Assembly (NCBI GenBank): GCA_039621445.1
Contig: CP154955.1
Location: 49,274,086 to 49,338,085, forward strand
Source of the DNA: Euglena gracilis
Taxonomy: Eukaryota > Euglenida > Euglenophyceae > Euglenales
Reading direction: 5' to 3'
Length of the DNA: 64,000 nt
Shown: one piece after another, positions 32,701 to 44,050 of the stretch
How positions within the stretch are numbered: the first letter of the stretch is position 1
Layout of the letters: every line of letters starts with the position of its first letter
Notes under the pieces: model-generated
Database searches by the model: none
The model's input: only the letters and a program-made list of their open reading frames with translations
Told to the model about the DNA's origin: nothing
Position numbers and translations under genes: made by a program

Positions 32701-35700
32701 GCTGTCCTGTCCGCCACACCTGCTGTCCTGTCCGCCACACCTGCTGTCCTGTCCGCCACACCTGCTGTCCTGTCCGCCACACACGCTGTCCTGTACGACA
32801 CACCAGCTGTCCTGTCCGCCACACCTGCTGTCCTGTCCGCCACACCAGCTGTCCTGTCCGCCACACCAGCTGTCCTGTCCGCCACACCTGCTGTCCTGTC
32901 CGCCACACCTGCTGTCCTGTCCGCCACACCTGCTGTCCTGTCCGCCACACCAGCTGTCCTGTCCGCCACACCTGCTGTCCTGTCCGCCACACCTGCTGTC
33001 CTGTCCGCCACACCTGCTGTCCTGTCCGCCACACCTGCTGTCCTGTCCGCCACACCAGCTGTCCTGTCCGCCACACCTGCTGTCCTGTCCGCCACACCAG
33101 CTGTCCTGTCCGCCACACCTGCTGTCCTGTCCGCCACACCTGCTGTCCTGTCCGCCACACCAGCTGTCCTGTCCGCCACACCAGCTGTCCTGTCCGCCAC
33201 ACCAGCTGTCCTGTCCGCCACACCTGCTGTCCTGTCCGCCACACCAGCTGTCCTGTCCGCCACACCTGCTGTCCTGTCCGCCACACCGGCTGTCCTGTCC
33301 GCCACACCAGCTGTCCTGTCCGCCACACCTGCTGTCCTGTCCGCCACACCAGCTGTCCTGTCCGCCACACCTGCTGTCCTGTCCGCCACACCTAGCTGTC
33401 CTGTCCGCCACACCAGCTGTCCTGTCCGCCACACCAGCTGTCCTGTCCGCCACACCAGCTGTCCTGTCCGCCACACCAGCTGTCCTGTCCGCCACACCTG
33501 CTGTCCTGTCCGCCACACCTGCTGTCCTGTCCGCCACACCAGCTGTCCTGTCCGCCACACCAGCTGTCCTGTCCGCCACACAGGCTGTTTTGTCCGCAAC
33601 ACCAGCTGTCCTGTCCGCCACACCAGCTGTCCTGTCCGCCACACCTGCTGTCCTGTCCGCCACACCAGCTGTCCTGTCCGCCACACCAGCTGTCCTGTCC
33701 GCCACACCAGCTGTCCTGTCCGCCACACCTGCTGTCCTGTCCGCCACACCTGCTGTCCTGTCCGCCACACCAGCTGTCCTGTCCGCCACACCAGCTGTCC
33801 TGTCCGCCACACCTGCTGTCCTGTCCGCCACACCAGCTGTCCTGTCCGCCACACCAGCTGTCCTGTCCGCCACACCCGCTGTCCTGTCCGCCACACACAC
33901 TGTCCTGTCCGCCACACCAGCTGTCCTGTCCGCCACACCAGCTGTCCTGTCCGCCACACCTGCTGTCCTGTCCGCCACACCAGCTGTCCTGTCCGCCACA
34001 CCAGCTGTCCTGTCCGCCACACCTGCTGTCCTGTCCGCCACACCAGCTGTCCTGTCCGCCACACCAGCTGTCCTGTCCGCCACACCAGCTGTCCTGTCCG
34101 CCACACCAGCTGTCCTGTCCGCCACACCAGCTGTCCTGTCCGCCACACCTGCTGTCCTGTCCGCCACACCAGCTGTCCTGTCCGCCACACCTGCTGTCCT
34201 GTCCGCCACACCTGTCCTGTCCGCCACACCTGCTGTCCTGTCCGCCACACCAGCTGTCCTGTCCGCCACACCAGCTGTCCTGTCCGCCACACCAGCTGTC
34301 CTGTCCGCCACACCTGCTGTCCTGTCCGCCACACCAGCTGTCCTGTCCGCCACACCAGCTGTCCTGTCCGCCACACCAGCTGTCCTGTCCGCCACACCAG
34401 CTGTCCTGTCCGCCACACCAGCTGTCCTGTCCGCCACACCAGCTGTCCTGTCCGCCACACCTGCTGTCCTGTCCGCCACACCAGCTGTCCTGTCCGCCAC
34501 ACCAGCTGTCCTGTCCGCCACACCAGCTGTCCTGTCCGCCACACCTGCTGTCCTGTCCGCCACACCTGCTGTCCTGTCCGCCACACCAGCTGTCCTGTCC
34601 GCCACACCAGCTGTCCTGTCCGCCACACCAGCTGTCCTGTCCGCCACACCTGCTGTCCTGTCCGCCACACCAGCTGTCCTGTCCGCCACACCAGCTGTCC
34701 TGTCCGCCACACCAGCTGTCCTGTCCGCCACACCTGCTGTCCTGTCCGCCACACCAGCTGTCCTGTCCGCCACACCTGCTGTCCTGTCCGCCACACCAGC
34801 TGTCCTGTCCGCCACACCAGCTGTCCTGTCCGCCACACCCGCTGTCCTGTCCGCCACACCAGCTGTCCTGTCCGCCACACCAGCTGTCCTGTCCGCCGCA
34901 TCCGCTGTCCTGTCCGCCACACCAGCTGTCCTGTCCGCCACACCTGCTGTCCTGTCCGCCACACCAGCTGTCCTGTCCGCCACACCAGCTGTCCTGTCCG
35001 CCACACCAGCTGTCCTGTCCGCCACACCTGCTGTCCTGTCCGCCACACCTGCTGTCCTGTCCGCCACACCAGCTGTCCTGTCCGCCACACCTGCTGTCCT
35101 GTCCGCCACACCAGCTGTCCTGTCCGCCACACCTGCTGTCCTGTCCGCCACACCTGCTGTCCTGTCCGCCACACCAGCTGTCCTGTCCGCCACACCTGCT
35201 GTCCTGTCCGCCACACCTGCTGTCCTGTCCGCCACACCTGCTGTCCTGTCCGCCACACCTGCTGTCCTGTCCGCCACACCAGCTGTCCTGTCCGCCACAC
35301 CTGCTGTCCTGTCCGCCACACCAGCTGTCCTGTCCGCCACACCTGCTGTCCTGTCCGCCACACCTGCTGTCCTGTCCGCCACACCAGCTGTCCTGTCCGC
35401 CACACCAGCTGTCCTGTCCGCCACACCAGCTGTCCTGTCCGCCACACCTGCTGTCCTGTCCGCCACACCTGCTGTCCTGTCCGCCACACCAGCTGTCCTG
35501 TCCGCCACACCAGCTGTCCTGTCCGCCACACCAGCTGTCCTGTCCGCCACACCAGCTGTCCTGTCCGCCACACCTGCTGTCCTGTCCGCCACACCTGCTG
35601 TCCTGTCCGCCACACCAGCTGTCCTGTCCGCCACACCGTCTGTCCTGTCCGCCACACCAGCTGTCCTGTCCGCCACACCTGCTGTCCTGTCCGCCACACC

Positions 35701-38700
35701 AGCTGTCCTGTCCGCCACACCAGCTGTCCTGTCCGCCACACCAGCTGTCCTGTCCGCCACACCTGCTGTCCTGTCCGCCACACCTGCTGTCCTGTCCGCC
35801 ACACCCACTGTCCTGTCCGCCACACCAGCTGTCCTGTCCGCCACACCAGCTGTCCTGTCCGCCACACCAGCTGTCCTGTCCGCCACACCTGCTGTCCTGT
35901 CCGCCACACCTGCTGTCCTGTCCGCCACACCAGCTGTCCTGTCCGCCACACCAGCTGTCCTGTCCGCCACACCTGCTGTCCTGTCCGCCACACCAGCTGT
36001 CCTGTCCGCCACACCAGCTGTCCTGTCCGCCACACCAGCTGTCCTGTCCGCCACACAAGCTGTCCTGTCCGCCACACCAGCTGTCCTGTCCGCCACACCT
36101 GCTGTCCTGTCCGCCACACCAGCTGTCCTGTCCGCCACACCAGCTGTCCTGTCCGCCACACCTGCTGTCCTGTCCGACACACCAGCTGTCCTGTCCGCCA
36201 CACCAGCTGTCCTGTCCGCCACACCTGCTGTCCTGTCCGCCACACCTGCTGTCCTGTCCGCCACACCAGCTGTCCTGTCCGCCACACCAGCTGTCCTGTC
36301 CGCCACACCTGCTGTCCTGTCCGCCACACCTGCTGTCCTGTCCGCCACACCAGCTGTCCTGTCCGCCACACCAGCTGTCCTGTCCGCCACACCTGCTGTC
36401 CTGTCCGCCACACCTGCTGTCCTGTCCGCCACACCTGCTGTCCTGTCCGCCACACCAGCTGTCCTGTCCGCCACACCTGCTGTCCTGTCCGCCACACCAG
36501 CTGTCCTGTCCGCCACACCTGCTGTCCTGTCCGCCACACCTGCTGTCCTGTCCGCCACACCAGCTGTCCTGTCCGCCACACCAGCTGTCCTGTCCGCCAC
36601 ACCAGCTGTCCTGTCCGCCACACCTGCTGTCCTGTCCGCCACACCTGCTGTCCTGTCCGCCACACCAGCTGTCCTGTCCGCCACACCAGCTGTCCTGTCC
36701 GCCACACCAGCTGTCCTGTCCGCCAGACCTGTGCTCCTCCCCTCCACACCTGCTGTCCTGTCCGCCACACCTGCTGTCCTGTCCGCCACACCAGCTGTCC
36801 TGTCCGCCACACCGCTGTCCTGTCCGCCACACACCTGCTGTCCTGTCCGCCACACCAGCTGTCCTGTCCGCCACACCAGCTGTCCTGTCCGCCACACCTG
36901 CTGTCCTGTCCGCCACACCAGCTGTCCTGTCCGCCACACCAGCTGTCCTGTCCGCCACACCTGCTGTCCTGTCCGCCACACCTGCTGTCCTGTCCGCCAC
37001 ACCAGCTGTCCTGTCCGCCACACCCGCTGTCCTGTCCGCCACACCAGCTGTCCTGTCCGCCACACCTGCTGTCCTGTCCGCCACACCAGCTGTCCTGTCC
37101 GCCACACCAGCTGTCCTGTCCGCCACACCAGCTGTCCTGTCCGCCACACCTGCTGTCCTGTCCGCCACACCAGCTGTCCTGTCCGCCACACACTCTATCC
37201 TGACCGCCACACCTGATGTCCTGTCCGCCACACCAGCTGTACTGTCCGCCACACACCTGCTGTCCTGTCCGCCACACCTGCTGTCCTGTCCGCCACACCA
37301 GCTGTCCTGTCCGCCACACCAGCTGTCCTGTCCGCCCCACCTGCTGTCCTGTCCGCCACACCAGCTGTCCTGTCCGCCACACCAGCTGTCCTGTCCGCCA
37401 CACCAGCTGTCCTGTCCGCCACACCAGCTGTCCTGTCCGCCACACCAGCTGTCCTGTCCGCCACACCAGCTGTCCTATCCTCCACCCACCCTGTCCTGTC
37501 CGCCACACCTGCTGTCCTGTCCGCCACACCAGCTGTCCTGTCCGCCACACCAGCTGTCCTGTCCGCCACACCAGCTGTCCTGTCCGCCACACCTGCTGTC
37601 CTGTCCGCCACACCCGCTGTCCTGTCCGCCACACCAGCTGTCCTGTCCGCCACACCAGCTGTCCTGTCCGCCACACCAGCTGTCCTGTCCGCCACACCTG
37701 CTGTCCTGTCCGCCACACACCGGTTGGCCTGTCGGCCACACCGGCTGTCCTGTCCGCCACACCAGCTGTCCTGTCCGCCACACCAGCTGTCCTGTCGCCA
37801 CACCCTGCTGTCCTGTCCGCCACACCTGCTGTCCTGTCCGCCACACCAGCTGACCTGTCCGACGCACCAGCTGTCCTGTCCGCCACACCTGCTGTCCTGT
37901 CCGCCACACCTGCTGTCCTGTCCGCCACACCAGCTGTCCTGTCCGCCACACCAGCTGTCCTGTCCGCCACACCTGCTGTCCTGTCCGCCACACCAGCTGT
38001 CCTGTCCGCCACACCTGCTGTCCTGTCCGCCACACCTGCTGTCCTGTCCGCCACACCAGCTGTCCTGTCCGCCACACCAGCTGTCCTGTCCGCCACACCA
38101 GCTGTCCTGTCCGCCACACCTGCTGTCCTGTCCGCCACACCAGCTGTCCTGTCCGCCACACCAGCTGTCCTGTCCGCCACACCTGCTGTCCTGTCCGCCA
38201 CACCTGCTGTCCTGTCCGCCACACCTGCTGTCCTGTCCGCCACACCTGCTGTCCTGTCCGCCACACCAGCTGTCCTGTCCGCCACACCAGCTGTTCCGCC
38301 ACACCTGCTGTCCTGTCCGCCACACCTGCTGTCCTGTCCGCCACACCAGCTGTCCTGTCCGCCACACCTGCTGTCCTGTCCGCCACACCAGCTGTCCTGT
38401 CCGCCACACCAGCTGTCCTGTCCGCCACACCTGCTGTCCTGTCCGCCACACCAGCTGTCCTGTCCGCCACACCTGCTGTCCTGTCCGCCACACCAGCTGT
38501 CCTGTCCGCCACACCTGCTGTCCTGTCCGCTACACCTGCTGTCCTGTCCGCCACACCTGCTGTCCTGTCCGCCACACCAGCTGTCCTGTCCGCCACACCA
38601 GCTGTCCTGTCCGCCACACCTGCTGTCCTGTCCGCCACACCAGCTGTCCTGTCCGCCACACCTGCTGTCCTGTCCGCCCAGCCTGATGTCCTGTCAGACA

Positions 38701-39157
38701 CACCCGCTGTCCAGCCCGCCACACCAGCTGTCCTGTCCGCCACACCAGCTGTCCTGTCCGCCACACCAGCTGTCCTGTCCGCCACACCTGCTGTCCTGTC
38801 CGCCACACCTGCTGTCCTGTCCGCCACACCAGCTGTCCTGTCCGCCACACCTGCTGTCCTGTCCGCCACACACCAGCTATACTTTCCGCCACACCTGCTG
38901 TCCTGTCCGCCACACCTGCTGTCCTGTCCGCCACACCAGCTGTCCTGTCCGCCACACCAGCTGTCCTGTCCGCCACACCTGCTGTCCTGTCCGCCACACC
39001 AGCTGTCCTGTCCGCCACACCAGCTGTCCTGTCCGCCACACCAGCTGTCCTGTCCGCCACACCAGCTGTCCTGTCCGCCACACCAGCTGTCCTGTCCGCC
39101 ACACCAGCTGTCCTGTCCGCCACACCAGCTGTCCTGTCCGCCACACCAGCTGTCCTG

Positions 39158-39550
39158 ACAGGACAGCAGGTGTGGCGGACAGGACAGCTGTGTGGCGGAC
39201 AGGACAGCTGGTGTTGCGGACAGGACAGCAGGTGTGGCGGACAGGACAGCTGGTGTGGCGGACAGGACAGCTGGTGTGGCGGACAGGACAGCTGGTGTGG
39301 CGGACAGGACAGCTGGTGTGGCGGACAGGACAGCAGGTGTGGCGGACAGGACAGCTGGTGTGGCCGACAGGACAGCTGGTGTGGCGGACAGGACAGCAGC
39401 TGTGGCGGACAGGACAGCAGGTGTGGCGGGACAGGACAGCAGGTGTGGCGGACAGGACAGCAGGTGTGGCGGACAGGACAGCTGGTGTGGCGGACAGGAC
39501 AGCAGGTGTGGCGGGACAGGACAGCAGGTCTGGCGGACAGGACAGCTGGT
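39158..39550 (-). repeat. Inverted block within the satellite
   Basis: Between the junction TGTCCTGACAGGACAG and the junction CAGCTGGTGCTGTCC the 21-bp units run in the opposite orientation. The block carries the same rare markers as the direct HOR nearby (GGCGGGACAGG insertions 85 bp apart and a GGTCTGGCGG variant), so it is an inverted copy of that higher-order unit. Confidence 0.95.
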
Positions 39551-39920
39551 GCTGTCCTGTCCGCCACACCTGCTGTCCTGTCCGCCACACCTGCTGTCCT
39601 GTCCGCCACACCAGCTGTCCTGTCCGCCACACCAGCTGTCCTGTCCGCCACACCTGCTGTCCTGTCCGCCACACCTGCTGTCCTGTCCGCCACACCAGCT
39701 GTCCTGTCCGCCACACCTGCTGTCCTGTCCGCCACACCAGCTGTCCTGTCCGCCACACCTGCTGTCCTGTCCGCCACACCAGCTGTCCTGTCCGCCACAC
39801 CAGCTGTCCTGTCCGCCACACCAGCTGTCCTGTCCGCCACACCAGCTGTCCTGTCCGCCACACCTGCTGTCCTGTCCGCCACACCAGCTGTCCTGTCCGC
39901 CACACCAGCTGTCCTGTCCG

Positions 39921-40500
39921 CCAGACCTGCTGTCCTGTCCCGCCACACCTGCTGTCCTGTCCGCCACACCAGCTGTCCTATCCGCCACACCTGCTGTCCT
40001 GTCCGCCACACCTGCTGTCCTGTCCCGCCACACCTGCTGTCCTGTCCGCCACACCAGCTGTCCTGTCCGCCACACCAGCTGTCCTGTCCGCCACACCAGC
40101 TGTCCTGTCCGCCACACCTGCTGTCCTGTCCGCCACACCAGCTGTCCTGTCCGCCACACCTGCTGTCCTGTCCCGCCACACCTGCTGTCCTGTCCGCCAC
40201 ACCAGCTATCCTGTCCGCCACACCTGCTGTCCTGTCCGCCACGCCAGCTGTCCTGTCCGCCACACCAGCTGTCCTGTCCGCCACACCAGCTGTCCTGTCC
40301 GCCACACCAGCTGTCCTGTCCGCCACACCTGCTGTCCTGTCCGCCACACCAGCTGTCCTGTCCGCCACACCAGCTGTCCTGTCCGCCAGACCTGCTGTCC
40401 TGTCCCGCCACACCTGCTGTCCTGTCCGCCACACCAGCTGTCCTGTCCGCCACACCTGCTGTCCTGTCCGCCACACCTGCTGTCCTGTCCCGCCACACCT
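39921..40500. repeat. 22-unit higher-order repeat with C-insertion markers
   Basis: The marker CGCCAGACCTGC occurs at 39919 and again 465 bp later; each is followed by TGTCCCGCC units carrying an extra C, the first two 85 bp apart in both copies. 465 equals 22 units plus three inserted bases. Confidence 0.85.
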
Positions 40501-41054
40501 GCTGTCCTGTCCGCCACACCTGCTGTCCTGTCCGCCACACCTGCTGTCCTGTCCGCCACACCAGCTGTCCTGTCCGCCACACCTGCTGTCCTGTCCGCCA
40601 CACCAGCTGTCCTGTCCGCCACACCAGCTGTCCTGTCCGCCACACCTGCTGTCCTGTCCGCCACACCAGCTGTCCTGTCCGCCACACCAGCTGTCCTGTC
40701 CGCCACACCTGCTGTCCTGTCCGCCACACCTGCTGTCCTGTCCGCCACACCAGCTGTCCTGTCCGCCACACCAGCTGTCCTGTCCGCCACACCAGCTGTC
40801 CTGTCCGCCACACCAGCTGTCCTGTCCGCCACACCAGCTGTCCTGTCCGCCACACCAGCTGTCCTGTCCGCTACACCAGCTGTCCTGTCCGCCACACCTG
40901 CTGTCCTGTCCGCCACACCAGCTGTCCTGTCCGCCACACCAGCTGTCCTGTCCGCCACAGCAGCTGTCCTGTCCGCCACACCAGCTGTCCTGTCCGCCAC
41001 ACCAGCTGTCCTGTCCGCCACACCACCTGTCGGGCGGACCGGCACTTGCCTCGG

Positions 41055-41292
41055 CCCCAGGCTTGCATGCACGGCACGTTGTGTGTTCGAAGCATTCGCA
41101 GCGTCTCACCGCTTTGCTCAGCCCCTCCCCCACAGCATCAAGAAACAGAGGCCCAATGTGGCAGAGTCCGGCGAGCCGCGGCCGTCCCCCCCCCCCCTCC
41201 CACCACGCCCCCCCCCCCCCCTCCACAGGCACTCCACAGGCACTCCGGGGTGTGGCAGGCGGCAGCTCCGGCGGGCCCCCGCCCTTCGCCAC
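41055..41292 (-). other. Open frame between satellite and coiled-coil exon, possible coding extension
   Basis: The minus-strand frame of the 41293-41322 exon stays open to the satellite edge and reads GGGRPRLAGLCHIGPLFLDA and GEGLSKAVRRCECFEHTTC. Possible donors are GCG|GTGAGA near 41104 and a GC-type AG|GCAAGT near 41058. Runs of G in the middle make continuous coding doubtful. Confidence 0.3.
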
Positions 41293-41322
41293 CCCCCGCA
41301 GCTGCTGCAGGGCGTACAGCTG
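41293..41322 (-). CDS. Short coiled-coil exon QLYALQQLRG
   Basis: Thirty bases, phase 0 at both ends, preceded by a GTGGAG acceptor and followed by GGG|GTGGCG. Together with 41651-41692 it gives leucine spacing of a coiled coil (ENAALRER then QLYALQQLRG). The exon may be longer at its 3' side (see 41055-41292). Confidence 0.5.
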
Positions 41323-41331
41323 CTCCACGAC

Positions 41332-41642
41332 CATACCATTGCTTGGCGACCCCCCGGGGGGGGGGGGGGTCATTTTGCACTCTGAAAACCCAGTCAGTCT
41401 TCTATGAATGATCCACTCCTGAATGATGAGGAAGAGGCAATGAAAATTTTCAAGAAGTCTTAAAAAATCCAAAAAATTTCTGGTGCCTTCGGCGCCAGGC
41501 CAGCCACTTTTTCATTTTCGGGCCTACCCCCTCCCCCCGGGGGGACGTTCCTGGCCAGAAAACCAGTCAGTCACTCTGAAAAAAAACCCAGTCAGTCACC
41601 CCCCCCCCGGGTGGGGTGGGACAGGTGTTAAGCAATGGTATG
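41332..41642. mobile_element. hAT-like MITE that coincides with an intron
   Basis: Ends are CATACCATTGCTT and AAGCAATGGTATG, perfect inverted repeats of 13 bp. The flanking 8-mers are TCCACGAC (41324-41331) and GCCACAAC (41643-41650), 6 of 8 identical. The interior contains G-run/C-run arms and TTCGGCGCC. The predicted intron between two phase-0 exons is 41323-41650, that is, this element plus its flanking duplications. Confidence 0.75.
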
Positions 41643-41650
41643 GCCACAAC

Positions 41651-41692
41651 CCGCTCCCGCAGCGCGGCGTTCTCTGCACTGGAGCGCTGCAG
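41651..41692 (-). CDS. 42-base coiled-coil exon LQRSSAENAALRER
   Basis: A strong acceptor (CCCTGCCTGGGCCAG) and a GTTGTGG donor bound exactly 14 codons in phase 0. The text resembles a leucine-zipper segment (AENAALRER is common in bZIP and other coiled coils), but no basic region is visible nearby, so I call only a coiled coil. Confidence 0.65.
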
Positions 41693-42967
41693 CTGGCCCA
41701 GGCAGGGGGGGGGCGAACTCCGTGGCACACCCCAACCGCGTGCCACGGTCAAGCGCGCTTCGTCGTGGGGTGTCCGTTGGGGTGGCAGGCACCCCCTCAA
41801 GGGGGGGGGGGGGGGGTTGGTCTTGGGTCCCTGCTGGGTCCAACACAGGGACGCTTCCTCTTGAAAACGGCGCCGTCGGCTGGCGCGGGGGTGCCATCGC
41901 GATGGGGTGCAATGGGAGCGACGGGGGCGTTTCTCCCGGGACGAAGAAGCCTGTCACGAACGTGGATACCCGTATCACATGGCACGTAACACCAACCTTT
42001 TGGTTCTATTTGTCAAGGTTGGGGTTAAATTTATAAATGGGAACAGTGCGTAATGTGCGACGAATAACGGCGGCTTGCAAACAGTGGCAGAGAGGGGGAA
42101 ACAACAATTATTGTGTGCATAGAAGCGAAGTCCCAGGACGTTCGGCAGGAGGCTTGCTGGATCATTTCTGCAAGCCCCAAATGTCCACCAGTCTTGAGCA
42201 CCTACGGAGCATCCAGAGGGGGGGGGTTGCGCTGGTCAGCTGGAAAAAGGGGCTGGCTGGAACCCCTGGGAGGTGGTGGTTTGGGGGGGGGGGGGCCACG
42301 CTGGACCCGACTGGTACCCGAAATCGGGCAAGGAAAAGACCAAATCCAGCTGAGTTGGGGGTTTTCAGTCAAAATTTTGAGGTGAAACCCCCAAGAACCC
42401 TCTAAATTGCCATTTGTGTCCTTTTGTCCCCTTGATTCCAAAAATATTCGACGCTTTGTGCCGAACTTTTTCCCGATCCAGCCCGGCCGGACTGACTGGC
42501 CGCAACTTTATTTCAGCAGGATTGGGGGGGGGGATCAAATGGGCTTTCCTCCTCTGGACAGTTTTCAAAAAAAAACTTCACCAAATAGCTCATAGACTGA
42601 GATAGTCCTTATGGGGCAGGTCCATGAACCCAACAAGCACGTTTTGCACCTTCGCCGGTGCATGGTCGCTTCACCTATTCCACACCGTTTTGGGAAATTA
42701 TGGTCAATTAAAGCAATCCACACACAAGTGTGCTGGCATGCATTTAACCCCCCAACCGCAGCACAGAGCTGGGGCCGGGAGCCCCACCCTGGGCCCTTAA
42801 TGGTGTCCCGCTGTTCAGCCAGTGGCAAGCCCGTTCTCGTGGAAAGGCGAACACCCCCGCCATGTTCAGAAGAATTCAGATCACAACCTGTCGTTTCCCC
42901 AAAACCAAAAACGGCAGAAACCCCAAACTCCAACTTCCGAAAGAAAGCAAAAAAAATGTCCCTCCAC
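41693..42967. other. Intron region with an unresolved ORF
   Basis: 42565-42982 is open on both strands for about 120 codons; the plus frame (LWSIKAIHTQVCWHAFNPPT) and the minus frame (CVWIALIDHNFPKRCGIGEA) both look non-repetitive. I cannot rank them. The rest carries G runs and a TAACGGCGGCTTGC segment of unknown nature near 42066. Confidence 0.25.
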
Positions 42968-43282
42968 CAGGGCGGTCCTTAAGCAAATAAAATAAAAAGC
43001 TCCGCTGTCCCAGCACACTCAGTGAAAAATACAGGAAAATGGGCAAGAAATTTTGGCATTTTTCAGCAAGAACAGGTCGACATCAGAAAAAAAAATGATT
43101 CCTGGCACCCTTGGACCATCGTCCATCCACCCAAATCATTAAAAACTGGTTTTTTTTTCGACTATTTCATTTTTGCCCCCGTTCAAGTCCCAGTCTGGCC
43201 CTTAGCCGGCCCTTTGGCCGAATGGGGGGCGGTCCTTAAAGAAATAAAAAAAAACATTTCCTGTCCCTTAAGGACCGCCCTG
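42968..43282. mobile_element. hAT-like MITE, CAGGGCGGTCC family, copy 1
   Basis: Ends are CAGGGCGGTCCTTAAG and TTAAGGACCGCCCTG, flanked by CCCTCCAC (42960-42967) and CCCCCCAC (43283-43290), 7 of 8 identical. On the minus strand the upstream duplication reads GTGGGGGG directly after the exon 43291-43386 and supplies its GT donor. A second copy is at 61510-61827, and fragments occur near 45762 and 46058. Confidence 0.85.
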
Positions 43283-43290
43283 CCCCCCAC

Positions 43291-43386
43291 CCCGGGACTT
43301 GCGGTGCCAGTGCAGAGACTGCGGGGCCTGGCCCGGAGGGTGCGCAGCTTCTCCGCCTGCTGCCAGGCGGCGGTCCGCTTCTCCGT
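43291..43386 (-). CDS. Coiled-coil exon TEKRTAAWQQAEKLRTLRAR
   Basis: Ninety-six bases, phase 0 in and out. The acceptor is TGTGAGAG; the donor GTGGGG lies in the target duplication of the adjacent element. The helix-prone charged text continues the coiled coil of 43617-43719, then turns to PRSLCTGTASPG. No catalytic motif. Confidence 0.55.
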
Positions 43387-43504
43387 CTCTCACAGAGGCG
43401 GCTCGGTCCCCAGCGGGTCCCCGGGGGCAGAGTGTGCAACGTTGGGGCTCATTCGGGCGTTCCTTTGGCAGGGGCACACTCCCAACCCCCCCCCCCCGTT
43501 TCCC

Positions 43505-43587
43505 TGTCGGCTACCCAATCAGCCAGCCAGCCAGCCATCCAGCCAGCCGGCCGGCCAGCCAGCCAGCCAGCCAGCCGGCCAGCCAAG
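43505..43587. repeat. (AGCC)n tandem repeat
   Basis: About 18 copies of AGCC with CGGCC variants in the short intron between two coiled-coil exons. Confidence 0.93.
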
Positions 43588-43616
43588 GCCCGGTGCCAAC
43601 AGCCCCCCCTGGGCAC

Positions 43617-43719
43617 CTCCAGCAGCGTGCCGCCCATCTCCTGCAGGGCGGCCTGCAGCCGCTCCAGCTCCTGCGCCTGCTCCAGCAGGTCCGGCCCCTC
43701 CGCCTCCTCCTCCCCGGCC
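43617..43719 (-). CDS. Coiled-coil exon with acidic start
   Basis: A good acceptor (CCTTCCCCGGGCGCAG) and a GAG|GTGCCC donor bound one base plus 34 codons: AGEEEAEGPDLLEQAQELER followed by LQAALQEMGGTLLE. Leucines recur at a/d spacing of a coiled coil. It ends in phase 0 and joins 43291-43386. Likely a dimerisation or scaffold segment. Confidence 0.72.
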
Positions 43720-43997
43720 CTGCGCCCGGGGAAGGGGGGCGGTCGACCCGGAGGAGCGAAGGGGCACACACGGCCGGAAAAGCCACCTTTCTCGCTATTT
43801 CAACGAAGCCGCCAGCCACTGTTTCACTCTCGGGGGGGGGGGGGCAAGTGCTGGGTCTGGGGGAAAGCAAACTTCAGGGTGGAAACCTTCACAGGGTTTG
43901 AAACTCCCCCCCACCCCCCTGTTCAAAGCCAACGCTCACCGAATACTGTGTTCTGACTGAGACCAGGCACCTATGGTCACTTCCCATTTTGGTGCTC

Positions 43998-44050
43998 TGG
44001 TCGGCCCTGGTCGGCCCTGGTCGGCCCTGGTCGGCCCTGGTCGGCCCTGG
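43998..44050. repeat. TCGGCCCTGG tandem repeat, block 1
   Basis: Five copies of the 10-mer. A second block (44601-44668, about six and a half copies, same orientation) lies about 600 bp away. Confidence 0.95.

Larger units (their letters stand above)
26197..41032. repeat. 14.8-kb satellite of a 21-bp unit (about 700 copies)
   Basis: The unit reads (A/T)GCTGTCCTG followed by TCCGCCACACC on the plus strand. Almost every copy is identical except for the first base, A or T. Occasional units carry single substitutions, insertions or deletions (for example near 28060, 28230, 33590, 36725, 37490, 38690) that shift the frame. Since 21 is divisible by three and no frame of the unit has a stop, all six frames stay open for thousands of codons (the longest over 3,600); these are artefacts of the repeat. 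No start codon context, no splice sites and no flanking coding sequence in the same frame support translation. The array lies between coiled-coil exons and cold-shock exons of the minus strand, so if these are one gene it is intronic. Confidence 0.97.

Noticed and set aside
26197-41032. CRISPR array
   Set aside because: Direct repeats have no unique spacers; adjacent units are contiguous copies of one 21-mer, and the context is eukaryotic.
26087-41472. Giant open reading frames (up to about 3,680 codons) on both strands
   Set aside because: They are produced by the stop-free 21-bp unit (7 codons per unit). All six frames are open, frames jump at indels, and there is no codon bias, start context or flanking coding text.
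41651-41692. bZIP transcription factor
   Set aside because: AENAALRER looks zipper-like, but no basic DNA-binding region is visible in the exons seen; only a coiled coil is supported.
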